Below are positions 1 through 6,185 of a stretch of DNA of 7,093 bases, one piece after another. Both the position numbers and the translations under genes were made by a program. The stretch is taken from contig NZ_CALTWS010000140.1 of assembly GCF_943913055.1 (NCBI RefSeq), positions 1 to 7,093 of the forward strand, written 5' to 3'. The DNA comes from an uncultured Brevundimonas sp. (GTDB lineage: Bacteria > Pseudomonadota > Alphaproteobacteria > Caulobacterales > Caulobacteraceae). The notes beneath the pieces are model-generated. The model saw only the letters and a program-made list of their open reading frames with translations, searched no databases and was not told the DNA's origin. Each line of letters begins with the position of its first letter. The first letter of the stretch is position 1.

Positions 1-489
1 GTGCGCAAGGCCGGCTCCTCCATCGGCGCCGTCGTGGCGCTGGAGGTCACGGGCGTCCCTGCCGGCTGGGGCAGCCCGCTCTATGGCAAGCTGGACGCCG
101 AACTGGCCGCCGCCCTGATGTCGATCAACGCCGTCAAGGGTGTGGAGATCGGTGCCGGCTTCGCCAGTGCCGAACTGTCGGGCGAGGACAATGCCGACGA
201 GATGCGCATCGGCGACGATGGCCAGCCCGTCTTCCTCTCCAACCATGCGGGTGGCGTCCTGGGCGGCATATCGACGGGCCAGCCGCTGACGGCCCGCGTC
301 GCCTTCAAGCCCACCTCCTCCATCCTGACCCCGCGCCAGACCGTCACCCGCGACGGCACCGACACCGACCTGCGCACTAAGGGCCGTCACGACCCCTGCG
401 TCGCCCTGCGTGGCGTGCCGGTGGTCGAGGCCATGGCGGCCTGCGTTCTTGCCGATGCGATGCTGAGACATCGGGCGCAGGTGGGATGA
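1..489 (+). CDS. aroC: Chorismate synthase, C-terminal part (5' end outside window)
   Basis: This is the last 162 residues of chorismate synthase, an enzyme of about 360 residues. It converts 5-enolpyruvylshikimate-3-phosphate to chorismate, the last common step to the aromatic amino acids, and needs reduced FMN. The GTG at base 1 is not the start: the reading frame enters already inside the conserved core. Visible family motifs, numbered from base 1, are GVPAGWGSP (18-26) followed by KLDAEL and ALMSINAVKGVEIG (38-51), the flavin/substrate-site segment SNHAGGVLGGISTG (80-93), KPTSSI (103-108), and the C-terminal signature RHDPCVALRGVPVVEAM (129-145). The Arg and Asp of RHD belong to the conserved active-site set. 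The TGA stop overlaps the ATG of the next gene (ATGA, 486-489), which suggests translational coupling. Identification is secure from the motifs. Confidence 0.97.
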   Translation: MRKAGSSIGAVVALEVTGVPAGWGSPLYGKLDAELAAALMSINAVKGVEIGAGFASAELSGEDNADEMRIGDDGQPVFLSNHAGGVLGGISTGQPLTARVAFKPTSSILTPRQTVTRDGTDTDLRTKGRHDPCVALRGVPVVEAMAACVLADAMLRHRAQVG

Positions 490-863
490 ATCGCTTTCGA
501 AAGCTGTCTCGCATTTGGTTGCAGCTTCATCGCGACACGCTAGTTGCGACACTGATCTTGGCGGCATTCGTCGGCCTTGGCGCAGTGATCTGCGTGGCCA
601 TTTTCGTTCCGTCTGACAAACCTTCGACAATCCCAGGCGTCGTCACCGGCTTTGGCCTGCGACAGACCGAACAAGGTTCGTATCGCGTCATGACTGTCAG
701 AACGGATGATGGCGTCTACACAGTGCGTGCTCCCGTTCGGTTTGATTGCCGTATCGGCGATCAGACCAAGCTGCGCCGGAGCCATCATTGGTGGGGAAAG
801 CTGGCCGGCCTTGGTCTGGCGAATAGCCAACCCTGTGCACGGCCACCCCTTTCGCAACAGTAG
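486..863 (+). CDS. Unrecognised small single-helix membrane protein
   Basis: This 125-residue protein is not one I recognise. A basic N-terminus (RFRKLSR, 3-9) precedes one strongly hydrophobic stretch at about residues 18-41, which looks like a signal anchor or single transmembrane helix. The remaining roughly 80 residues are soluble-looking, with alternating beta-type segments (VVTGFG, YRVMTVRTDDGVYTV) and a FDCRIGD turn. By positive-inside logic the C-terminal domain would be periplasmic. It contains two cysteines (88 and 117) that could pair there, which is inference. The ATG overlaps the aroC stop, and only a weak, too-close purine run (AGGTGGG) precedes it, so translation probably depends on coupling to aroC. 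Base composition is lower in GC than its neighbours (about 57% over 541-780 against about 67% in a sampled aroC line). The opposite-strand reading frame here is Arg/Asp-rich and less protein-like, so I prefer this strand. Confidence 0.72.
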   Translation: MNRFRKLSRIWLQLHRDTLVATLILAAFVGLGAVICVAIFVPSDKPSTIPGVVTGFGLRQTEQGSYRVMTVRTDDGVYTVRAPVRFDCRIGDQTKLRRSHHWWGKLAGLGLANSQPCARPPLSQQ

Positions 864-877
864 TCGTTACCTATATA
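851..877 (+). promoter_or_regulatory. Possible promoter of the pirin gene, with palindrome
   Basis: An AT-rich patch sits in the 58-base gap before the pirin gene. TATATA at 872-877 could serve as a -10 element, with TTCGCA (851-856, 4 of 6 matches to TTGACA) about 15 bases upstream as a poor -35. The TATATA lies inside a perfect 10-base palindrome, CCTATATAGG (870-879), which could instead be an operator half or just a promoter core. There is no terminator between the upstream gene and pirin, so read-through from aroC is also possible. Confidence 0.3.
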
Positions 878-902
878 GGCCCAGCGAGGTTTCTAACCCT
901 CG

Positions 903-907
903 GATTC
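903..907. promoter_or_regulatory. GANTC (CcrM-type) methylation site before pirin
   Basis: GATTC lies 15 bases upstream of the pirin ATG, just before its Shine-Dalgarno sequence. In Caulobacterales GANTC is methylated by CcrM, and sites close to genes can influence transcription with GcrA. The site is seen directly; any regulatory role is inference. Confidence 0.4.
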
Positions 908-921
908 CCGGGAGCATCCCC

Positions 922-1617
922 ATGATCGACGTCAGACCTTTCAACAGCCTGGGCGGAGCCAACCACGGTTGGCTGGACGCCAAGCATCACTTCTCCTTCG
1001 CCAACTACTACGACCCCAACCGCATGAGCTGGGGCCGGTTGCGCGTGTGGAACGACGACACCATCGCTGCCAAATCGGGCTTTCCACCCCACCCCCACTC
1101 GGACATGGAAATCATCACCTATGTCCGCACCGGGGCCATCACCCATGAGGATTCCATGGGCAACCGGGGCCGAACCGGCGCAGGCGACGTCCAGGTCATG
1201 AGCGCGGGCACCGGCGTGCGCCACTCCGAGTTCAACCTCGAGGACGAGCCCACCACCCTGTTCCAGATCTGGATTGAAGCCGACAAACGTGGCGCCCAGC
1301 CCAGCTGGGGGGCCAAGGTCTTTCCCAAGAGCGACCGCAGCGGCCAGTTTTCGGTCCTCGCCTCCGGCGACACCACTGACGAGGCCCTGACCATCAATGC
1401 CGACGCCAAGGTCCTGGGGGCCACGCTTAATGCGGGCGAAAGCCTGACCTACAGCCTGGCCGAAGGTCGCCGCGCCTATTTGGTGCCCGCAGTCGGCGAG
1501 GTCGAGGTGAACGGAGTGAAGCTGAACGCCCGTGACGGGGCCGCCATCGCGGACGAGCCGACGATCACAATCACCGCCAAGGAAGATGCCGAACTGGTGA
1601 TGGTCGACAGTCTTTAA
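922..1617 (+). CDS. Pirin family bicupin, YhhW-type quercetinase-like protein
   Basis: This is a complete 231-residue pirin-family protein, the same length I recall for Escherichia coli YhhW, whose in vitro activity is oxidation of quercetin (quercetin 2,3-dioxygenase). The N-terminal cupin carries the metal ligands His57 and His59 (FPPHPHSDMEI, 54-64) and His101 and Glu103 (GVRHSEF, 98-104). This is the three-His, one-Glu set of metal-binding pirins, so the site looks intact. Other family segments are HHFSFANYYDP (22-32), MSWGRLRVWNDD (35-46), HEDSMGN (75-81) and FQIWI in the middle. The C-terminal cupin half lacks ligands, as usual. The start is set by GGGAG at 910-914, seven bases before the ATG; a longer frame to the left has no such support. 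The protein is cytosolic, since no signal peptide is seen. The natural substrate of bacterial pirins of this type is generally unknown, so a flavonoid role is not implied. A strong terminator lies about 70 bases downstream. Confidence 0.93.
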   Translation: MIDVRPFNSLGGANHGWLDAKHHFSFANYYDPNRMSWGRLRVWNDDTIAAKSGFPPHPHSDMEIITYVRTGAITHEDSMGNRGRTGAGDVQVMSAGTGVRHSEFNLEDEPTTLFQIWIEADKRGAQPSWGAKVFPKSDRSGQFSVLASGDTTDEALTINADAKVLGATLNAGESLTYSLAEGRRAYLVPAVGEVEVNGVKLNARDGAAIADEPTITITAKEDAELVMVDSL

Positions 1618-1620
1618 AAC

Positions 1621-1670
1621 TTGTCCACACCGTCAGGGATTATCCAGCCTGTCCGAGTGGATTATCCAAT
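1621..1670 (+). promoter_or_regulatory. Cluster of DnaA-box-like 9-mers
   Basis: Three same-strand sequences resemble the DnaA box TTATNCACA: TTGTCCACA (1621-1629, one mismatch), TTATCCAGC (1640-1648) and TTATCCAAT (1662-1670). The last two match only the 7-base TTATCCA core. Start-to-start spacing is 19 and 22 bases, close to two helical turns. The gap lies between the converging ends of pirin and lon, so it is not an obvious promoter. It could be a minor DnaA-binding cluster or merely a by-product of the repeat described at 1637-1677. Confidence 0.25.
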
Positions 1671-1677
1671 CCTGTCC
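1637..1677 (+). repeat. Two-copy short direct repeat
   Basis: GGATTATCCAGCCTGTCC (1637-1654) and GGATTATCCAATCCTGTCC (1659-1677) are near-identical copies with starts 22 bases apart; they share GGATTATCCA and CCTGTCC. The second copy begins TGGATTATCCA, an inverted repeat with a single central base. A third, partial copy of the tail (CTTGTCC, 1620-1626) lies just upstream. It may be a remnant of a dispersed intergenic repeat or a protein-binding array. No coding role is seen. Confidence 0.55.
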
Positions 1678-1686
1678 ATGACGAAA

Positions 1687-1721
1687 AACCCCGCCCGGAT
1701 CGCTCCGGGCGGGGTTCTTTT
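1687..1721. terminator. Bidirectional intrinsic terminator between pirin and lon
   Basis: A perfect 13-base-pair stem (1687-1699 with 1704-1716) closes a 4-base TCGC loop. The stem is AACCCCGCCCGGA and its complement. On the plus strand it is followed by CTTTT (1717-1721), ending pirin transcripts. On the minus strand the A-run at 1684-1688 gives TTTTT, ending lon transcripts eight bases past the lon stop codon. It serves both convergent genes. Confidence 0.92.
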
Positions 1722-1724
1722 CGA

Positions 1725-4121
1725 TCAGTGGGTGGCAACCACCGTGCCGGGATCCTGCACCGGCTGCGGGGCTGGCAGGGGCTCTGCCGCCTCGTCCCAT
1801 TCGACCGGCGTCAGCGACCCGGTCAGAGCCCATTTCAGGGCCTCGTCCGCCGTCTTGATCGGGACGATCTCCAGCGCCGACTTCACATTGTCGGGCACGT
1901 CGGCGAGGTCCTTCTCGTTCTCCTCGGGGATCAGCACCGTCTTGATGCCTGAGCGAAGCGCGGCCAGCAGCTTCTCCTTCAGGCCGCCGATGGCGGTCAC
2001 CCGCCCGCGCAGGGTGATCTCGCCGGTCATGGCGATATCCTTGCGGATCGGAATGCCGGTCAGGACCGACACCATGGCGACCGTCATCGCCACACCCGCC
2101 GACGGACCGTCCTTCGGCGTCGCGCCATCTGGCACGTGCACGTGGATGTCGGTCTTCTCGAACACCGGCGGCTTGACGCCAAAGCTCAGAGCGCGCGCCC
2201 GCGTATAGGATGCGGCGGCACTGACGCTCTCCTTCATGACCTCTTTCAGGTTACCGGTGACGGTCATGCGACCGCGCCCCGGCATCTTGATCGCCTCGAT
2301 CGTCAGGATGTCGCCGCCGAACTCGGTCCAGGCCAGGCCCGTGACGATGCCGACCTGATCCTCCTCGTCCGTCTCGCCATAGCGGAACTTCTTGACGCCC
2401 GCATAGTCGGCCAGCTTGGCCGCATCGACCGTGATCGACGACAGCTTCTCCTTGGACATCTCGCGCACGGCCTTGCGGGCCAGCCCGCCCAGCGCCCGCT
2501 CCAGCGACCGCACCCCGGCCTCGCGCGTATAGTAGCGGATCAGGTCGCGGATGGTCTCGTCCGGCACAACGAACTCGGCCGGCGTCAGGCCATTGTCCTT
2601 GGTCACCTTGGGCAGCACGTGCCGCTTGGCGATCTCGACCTTCTCGTCCTCGGTGTAGCCACTGACCCGGATGATCTCCATCCGGTCCATCAGGGGCTGG
2701 GGCATGTTCAGGCTGTTGGCCGTGGTCACGAACATGATGTTAGAGAGGTCGTAGTCGACTTCCAGATAGTGGTCGCCGAACGCATTGTTCTGCGCCGGGT
2801 CCAGTACCTCCAGCAGCGCCGACGAAGGATCGCCCCGCCAGTCGGCACCCAGCTTGTCGATCTCGTCCAGCAGGATGAAGGCGTTGGTCGTCTTCACCTT
2901 CTTCATCGACTGGATGATCTTGCCGGGCATGGAGCCGATGTAGGTCCGGCGGTGACCGCGGATTTCCGCCTCGTCACGCATGCCGCCCAGCGACATGCGG
3001 ACGTATTCACGCCCCGTTGCCTTGGCGATCGACTTGGCCAGAGAGGTCTTGCCGACGCCCGGAGGGCCGACCAGGCACAGGATCGGCCCTTTCAGGCTGT
3101 TGGTGCGCGCCTGCACCGCCAGATATTCGATGATCCGTTCCTTGACCTTCTCCAGGCCGTAGTGATCCTCCTCGAGAATGTCCTCGGCCTTGGCCAGGTC
3201 GATCGGCTTCTGCTTGGTCTTGCCCCACGGGATGGACAGCAGCCAGTCCAGATAGTTGCGCACCACCGTGGATTCGGCCGACATGGGGCTCATGTTGCGC
3301 AGCTTCTTGACCTCGGCCTCGGCCTTGGTCCGCGCTTCCTTCGACAGCTTGGTCTTCCGGATGCGCTTCTCCAGCTCCATGATTTCGTCACGGCTGTCGT
3401 CGGTCTCGCCCAGCTCGCGCTGGATCGCCTTCATCTGCTCGTTCAGATAATATTCGCGCTGGGTCTTCTCCATCTGGCGCTTCACGCGCGAGCGGATCTT
3501 CTTCTCGACCTGCAGGACCGAAATCTCGCCTTCCATCAGGCCATAGACCTTCTCCAGCCGCTCGGGCACGGCGAAGGTTTCCAGCAAGCCTTGCTTGTCG
3601 GTGATCTTGACCGACAGATGGGCGGCCACGCTGTCGGCCAGCTTGGCCGGATCGGTGATCTGGGGGATGGAGCTCAGGGCCTCGGGCGGCACCTTCTTGT
3701 TCAGTTTCACATAGTTTTCGAACTGCTCGATCACCGCGCGCAACAGGGCCTCGGACTGGGCCGGTTCGCCCATGTCCTCTTCGATCTCGACGGCTTCGGC
3801 CTCGAAATAGTCTGCGCGGTCGGTAAACCGCGTCAGGCGCGCACGGCTCTTGCCTTCGACCAGCACCTTCACCGTGCCGTCGGGCAGTTTCAGCAGTTGC
3901 AGCACCGTGGCCAGCACGCCGATCGGATAGATGGCATCGGCGGCGGGATCGTCGTCCGTCGAATTCTTCTGAGTGGCCAGCAGGATCTGCTTTTCACCCT
4001 TCATGATCTCGTCCAGCGCCTTGACGGACTTCTCGCGGCCGACGAACAGCGGCACGACCATGTGCGGGAACACGACGATGTCGCGCAACGGCAGGACGGG
4101 CAGGATCTTGGTCTCGGTCAT
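1725..4121 (-). CDS. lon: ATP-dependent endopeptidase La (Lon protease)
   Basis: Lon is a cytosolic hexameric AAA+ protease. It degrades misfolded proteins and selected regulators; in Caulobacter these include DnaA, CcrM and SciP. The 798-residue length is normal for bacterial LonA. The N-terminal substrate-binding domain begins at once (ILPVLPLRDIVVFPHMVVPL, 6-25). The coiled-coil region at about 200-290 contains QREYYLNEQMKAIQRELG (221-238). The AAA+ module has Walker A GPPGVGKTS (352-360) and Walker B ILLDEID (416-422). The protease domain has the catalytic Ser674 in DGPSAG and Lys717 in GGLKEKLLAA, 43 residues apart as in E. coli (Ser679 and Lys722). All key residues are present. The start is chosen because GGAAAG (4129-4134) precedes this ATG by seven bases and the family N-terminus begins there; the same frame runs 29 codons further upstream but that part is unlike Lon. 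A sigma-32-like promoter lies upstream and a terminator just downstream. Confidence 0.98.
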   Translation of the reverse strand: MTETKILPVLPLRDIVVFPHMVVPLFVGREKSVKALDEIMKGEKQILLATQKNSTDDDPAADAIYPIGVLATVLQLLKLPDGTVKVLVEGKSRARLTRFTDRADYFEAEAVEIEEDMGEPAQSEALLRAVIEQFENYVKLNKKVPPEALSSIPQITDPAKLADSVAAHLSVKITDKQGLLETFAVPERLEKVYGLMEGEISVLQVEKKIRSRVKRQMEKTQREYYLNEQMKAIQRELGETDDSRDEIMELEKRIRKTKLSKEARTKAEAEVKKLRNMSPMSAESTVVRNYLDWLLSIPWGKTKQKPIDLAKAEDILEEDHYGLEKVKERIIEYLAVQARTNSLKGPILCLVGPPGVGKTSLAKSIAKATGREYVRMSLGGMRDEAEIRGHRRTYIGSMPGKIIQSMKKVKTTNAFILLDEIDKLGADWRGDPSSALLEVLDPAQNNAFGDHYLEVDYDLSNIMFVTTANSLNMPQPLMDRMEIIRVSGYTEDEKVEIAKRHVLPKVTKDNGLTPAEFVVPDETIRDLIRYYTREAGVRSLERALGGLARKAVREMSKEKLSSITVDAAKLADYAGVKKFRYGETDEEDQVGIVTGLAWTEFGGDILTIEAIKMPGRGRMTVTGNLKEVMKESVSAAASYTRARALSFGVKPPVFEKTDIHVHVPDGATPKDGPSAGVAMTVAMVSVLTGIPIRKDIAMTGEITLRGRVTAIGGLKEKLLAALRSGIKTVLIPEENEKDLADVPDNVKSALEIVPIKTADEALKWALTGSLTPVEWDEAAEPLPAPQPVQDPGTVVATH

Positions 4122-4171
4122 TCTCGTACTTTCCGGGGTCTTCGTTGATCTCTGACCCGCCGAGGGGGCGT

Positions 4172-4190
4172 CCGGGGCAAGGGGCCCCGG
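4172..4190. other. GC-only hairpin in the lon leader
   Basis: CCGGGGC (4172-4178) pairs perfectly with GCCCCGG (4184-4190) around a 5-base loop, about 50 bases upstream of the lon ATG. There is no T-run on either side, so it is not a standard terminator. It would fold in the 5' untranslated RNA of lon if transcription starts at the candidate promoter further upstream. A regulatory role is only a possibility; it is too far from the ribosome binding site to mask it directly. Confidence 0.35.
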
Positions 4191-4196
4191 CGTTTC

Positions 4197-4201
4197 GACT
4201 C
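4197..4201. promoter_or_regulatory. GANTC (CcrM-type) methylation site upstream of lon
   Basis: GACTC lies between the candidate heat-shock promoter of lon and the lon start, in the divergent lon/lipoprotein region. Lon degrades CcrM in Caulobacter, so a CcrM site here is suggestive, but function is not shown by sequence. Confidence 0.4.
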
Positions 4202-4228
4202 GGCCCACATTCCGTGGCCTTCGGATCA

Positions 4229-4258
4229 GTATGTGGTTCGCGTGCGTCCGGGTTCAAG
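4229..4258 (-). promoter_or_regulatory. Candidate sigma-32 (RpoH) heat-shock promoter of lon
   Basis: Read on the minus strand, CTTGAA (4253-4258) matches the RpoH -35 consensus exactly. CCACATAC (4229-4236) resembles the -10 consensus CCCCATNT, and the gap is 16 bases, within the usual range. The predicted transcript would start near 4220 and have a leader of about 100 bases. lon is a classic heat-shock gene and is reported heat-inducible in Caulobacter, which supports the call. The imperfect -10 limits confidence. Confidence 0.5.
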
Positions 4259-4346
4259 CGTCGCCGCGCGATAGCCGTGGACGGATGCTGCGCAACCACA
4301 GACCAGCTTGACCGTTAGCGGTGCCATAGACAGGGAGAAGACCACC

Positions 4347-4694
4347 ATGCGTATGCTGATCCTGACCACCACCGCCCTGGCCACCCTGGCCCTGGCCGCC
4401 TGCAATCAACCGGCGGAAAGTCCCTCCGCGCCGGCGGCTGCCGACAATGCCATCGACGCCGTGGCCATCGACAAGAACGCGCCTCCACCCGCTCCGGTGG
4501 TCCAGGCTCCTCGCCCCGCTCCGCGACCCGCCCCCGCTCCCGCCGATACAATGTCTGAGGACGCTGAGGATGCCGCAGCCGCCGCGGCCGCAACAGCCGA
4601 CGCCTCGACCGCCGGCATGATGGACGGCCCCAGCCCCGAGGTCCGTGACACGGCCAAGGAAAAGGCCGAGGCGACCAACCTGCGGCCCAACTGA
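4347..4694 (+). CDS. Small Pro/Ala-rich putative lipoprotein
   Basis: This is a 115-residue protein with a lipoprotein signal peptide: a short basic start (MRM), a hydrophobic core (LILTTTALATLALAA) and the lipobox LAAC with the modified cysteine at position 19. Asn at +2 argues against inner-membrane retention by the Asp rule of E. coli, so outer-membrane anchoring is plausible. The mature part is low-complexity: a Pro/Ala/Arg stretch (45-66), an acidic-alanine run (70-88) and a charged tail (EKAEATNLRPN). No enzyme domain is visible, and I do not recognise a family. The start is set by AGGGAGAAG (4332-4340) six bases before the ATG; the frame continues upstream to a TTG at 4308 but without a ribosome site. 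The gene is divergent from lon and convergent with clpX, so it forms its own transcription unit. The signal peptide and ribosome site make it a credible gene despite its composition. Confidence 0.8.
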   Translation: MRMLILTTTALATLALAACNQPAESPSAPAAADNAIDAVAIDKNAPPPAPVVQAPRPAPRPAPAPADTMSEDAEDAAAAAAATADASTAGMMDGPSPEVRDTAKEKAEATNLRPN

Positions 4695-4708
4695 TCCTGA
4701 ACTGAAAA

Positions 4709-4738
4709 GGGCGGGTCCGTCACCGAACCCGCCCCCTT
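4709..4738. terminator. Bidirectional terminator between lipoprotein gene and clpX
   Basis: GGGCGGGT (4709-4716) pairs with ACCCGCCC (4727-4734), an 8-base-pair stem with a 10-base loop that may form two more pairs. On the minus strand the A-run at 4705-4708 supplies TTTT, which makes this the terminator of clpX. On the plus strand the tail is only CCTTAT, so termination of the lipoprotein transcript is likely but weaker. Confidence 0.82.
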
Positions 4739-4761
4739 ATCGTCAGATCTGGCCCTGAAGA

Positions 4762-6039
4762 TCAGGCGGCGCTGTCCGGCGTCGCCGACTTCTTGGACTT
4801 GGTCTCGGCATAGATCAGCAGAGGCTGGGCCTTGCCCTCGATCACCTCGGCATTGACCACCACCTCTTCGACGCCTTCGAAGGTCGGCAGTTCGAACATG
4901 GTCTCCAGCAGGATGCCTTCCAGGATCGAGCGCAGGCCGCGCGCCCCGGTCTTGCGCGTGATCGCCTTCTTGGCCACGGCAGTCAGGGCGTCGTCGGTGA
5001 AGGTCAGATCGACATTCTCCATCTCGAACAGACGCTTGTACTGCTTGACCAGGGCGTTCTTGGGCTCGGTCAGGATGGTAACCAGCGCCGCCTCGTCCAG
5101 GTCTTCCAGCGTCGCCAGCACGGGCAGACGGCCGATGAACTCCGGGATCAGGCCGAAGCGCATCAGGTCGTCAGGCTCGACCTGTTTCAGCACGTCGCCC
5201 ATGCGACGCTCGTCGACTTCCTTGACCTTGGCGCCGAAGCCGATCGAGGCCCCCTCGCCGCGTGCGGAGATGACCTTTTCCAGGCCCGCGAACGCACCGC
5301 CGACGATAAACAGGATGTTGGCCGTATCCACTTGCAGGAACTCCTGCTGCGGATGCTTGCGGCCGCCCTGGGGCGGCACGGAGGCGACCGTGCCTTCCAT
5401 GATCTTCAGCAGGGCCTGCTGAACGCCCTCGCCCGAGACGTCGCGGGTGATGGAAGGATTGTCCGACTTGCGCGAAATCTTGTCGATCTCGTCGATGTAG
5501 ACGATGCCGCGCTGGGCCCGCTCGACGTTGTAGTCACTGGCCTGAAGCAGCTTCAGGATGATGTTCTCGACGTCCTCGCCCACATACCCGGCCTCGGTCA
5601 GGGTCGTGGCGTCGGCCATGGTGAAGGGCACGTCGATGATCCGCGCCAAGGTCTGGGCCAGCAGCGTCTTGCCCGACCCCGTCGGCCCGATCAGCATGAT
5701 GTTGGACTTGGCCAGCTCGACGTCGTTGTTCTTCGTCGCGTGGTTCAGGCGCTTGTAGTGGTTGTGGACCGCAACGCTCAGCACCTTCTTGGCGTGGGTC
5801 TGACCGATCACATAGTCATCCAGGACGTCGCGGATTTCCTTGGGCGTGGGCACGCCGTCCTTGGTCTTGGAGAAGGAAATCTTGTGCTCTTCACGGATGA
5901 TATCCATGCACAGTTCGACGCATTCATCGCAGATGAACACGGTCGGCCCGGCGATGAGCTTGCGCACCTCGTGCTGGCTCTTCCCGCAGAAAGAGCAGTA
6001 GAGGGTGCTTTTGGCATCTGTGCCGGCGGCTTTGGTCAT
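4762..6039 (-). CDS. clpX: ATP-dependent Clp protease ATP-binding subunit ClpX
   Basis: ClpX is the hexameric AAA+ unfoldase that recognises substrates (ssrA-tagged proteins and, in Caulobacter, CtrA through adaptors) and threads them into the ClpP chamber. The length of 425 residues is normal. The N-terminal zinc-binding domain has Cys15, Cys18, Cys37 and Cys40 (CSFC and CDEC). The AAA+ domain has Walker A GPTGSGKT (118-125), the pore loop GYVG (151-154) and Walker B IVYIDEID (179-186). The RKH loop is GGRKHP (225-230), the ClpP-docking IGF loop is at 266-268, the arginine region is FIGRLP (301-306) and sensor 2 is in GARGLR (366-371). All are intact, so it should partner ClpP. The start is supported by AGAAGG (6044-6049) four bases before the ATG and by the standard ClpX N-terminus. 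clpP is not adjacent within this window. A TTGAA/CCCATT pair lies upstream (about 6105-6130), but its spacing is too short for a sound heat-shock promoter. Confidence 0.98.
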   Translation of the reverse strand: MTKAAGTDAKSTLYCSFCGKSQHEVRKLIAGPTVFICDECVELCMDIIREEHKISFSKTKDGVPTPKEIRDVLDDYVIGQTHAKKVLSVAVHNHYKRLNHATKNNDVELAKSNIMLIGPTGSGKTLLAQTLARIIDVPFTMADATTLTEAGYVGEDVENIILKLLQASDYNVERAQRGIVYIDEIDKISRKSDNPSITRDVSGEGVQQALLKIMEGTVASVPPQGGRKHPQQEFLQVDTANILFIVGGAFAGLEKVISARGEGASIGFGAKVKEVDERRMGDVLKQVEPDDLMRFGLIPEFIGRLPVLATLEDLDEAALVTILTEPKNALVKQYKRLFEMENVDLTFTDDALTAVAKKAITRKTGARGLRSILEGILLETMFELPTFEGVEEVVVNAEVIEGKAQPLLIYAETKSKKSATPDSAA

Positions 6040-6099
6040 CGGGCCTTCTCACTCCCGCGGTTCACCCCGATATGAGGCGAAACGCGCATACCTCGCGTT

Positions 6100-6104
6100 G
6101 ATTC
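6100..6104. promoter_or_regulatory. GANTC (CcrM-type) methylation site in the clpX/cicA gap
   Basis: GATTC lies in the 189-base divergent region between clpX and cicA, about 60 bases before the clpX start. No clear promoter for either gene could be assigned here; weak -35/-10 pairs exist on both strands. The site is seen directly and a role in either gene's control is inference. Confidence 0.4.
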
Positions 6105-6185
6105 CCCGACAATGGGCGCGAAGGTCTTCAAAAAATGACAATCACTCATACGGACGCTCGCCACAAGCCCGCCAAGGCGCGGCAG

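Noticed and set aside
706..921. A longer pirin reading frame beginning at 706
   Set aside because: The extra 72 codons overlap the upstream membrane-protein gene, lack pirin similarity and have no ribosome site; the ATG at 922 has GGGAG at the right distance and gives the family N-terminus.
2136..4148. A 670-codon plus-strand open frame opposite lon
   Set aside because: Its product is rich in His, Leu, Asp, Arg and Gln with no recognisable domain, the usual shadow of a GC-rich gene read on the other strand. lon on the minus strand has every family motif.
4122..4208. A 29-codon N-terminal extension of Lon
   Set aside because: The extension is Pro/Ser/Thr-rich, does not match the Lon N-terminus and lies in the presumed leader; the ATG at 4119-4121 has a well-placed GGAAAG.
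4308..4336. TTGACC as a -35 box for the lipoprotein gene
   Set aside because: No acceptable -10 sequence lies about 17 bases downstream; the region there is the purine-rich ribosome site.
5332..6075. A 247-codon plus-strand open frame opposite clpX
   Set aside because: It has the same shadow composition, rich in Val, Leu, Gly, Asp and His, lacks a ribosome site, and is fully covered by clpX.
6105..6130. A heat-shock promoter for clpX on the minus strand (TTGAA ... CCCATTG)
   Set aside because: The gap between the two elements is only about 9-10 bases, short of the usual 13-17 for RpoH promoters, so I did not annotate it.
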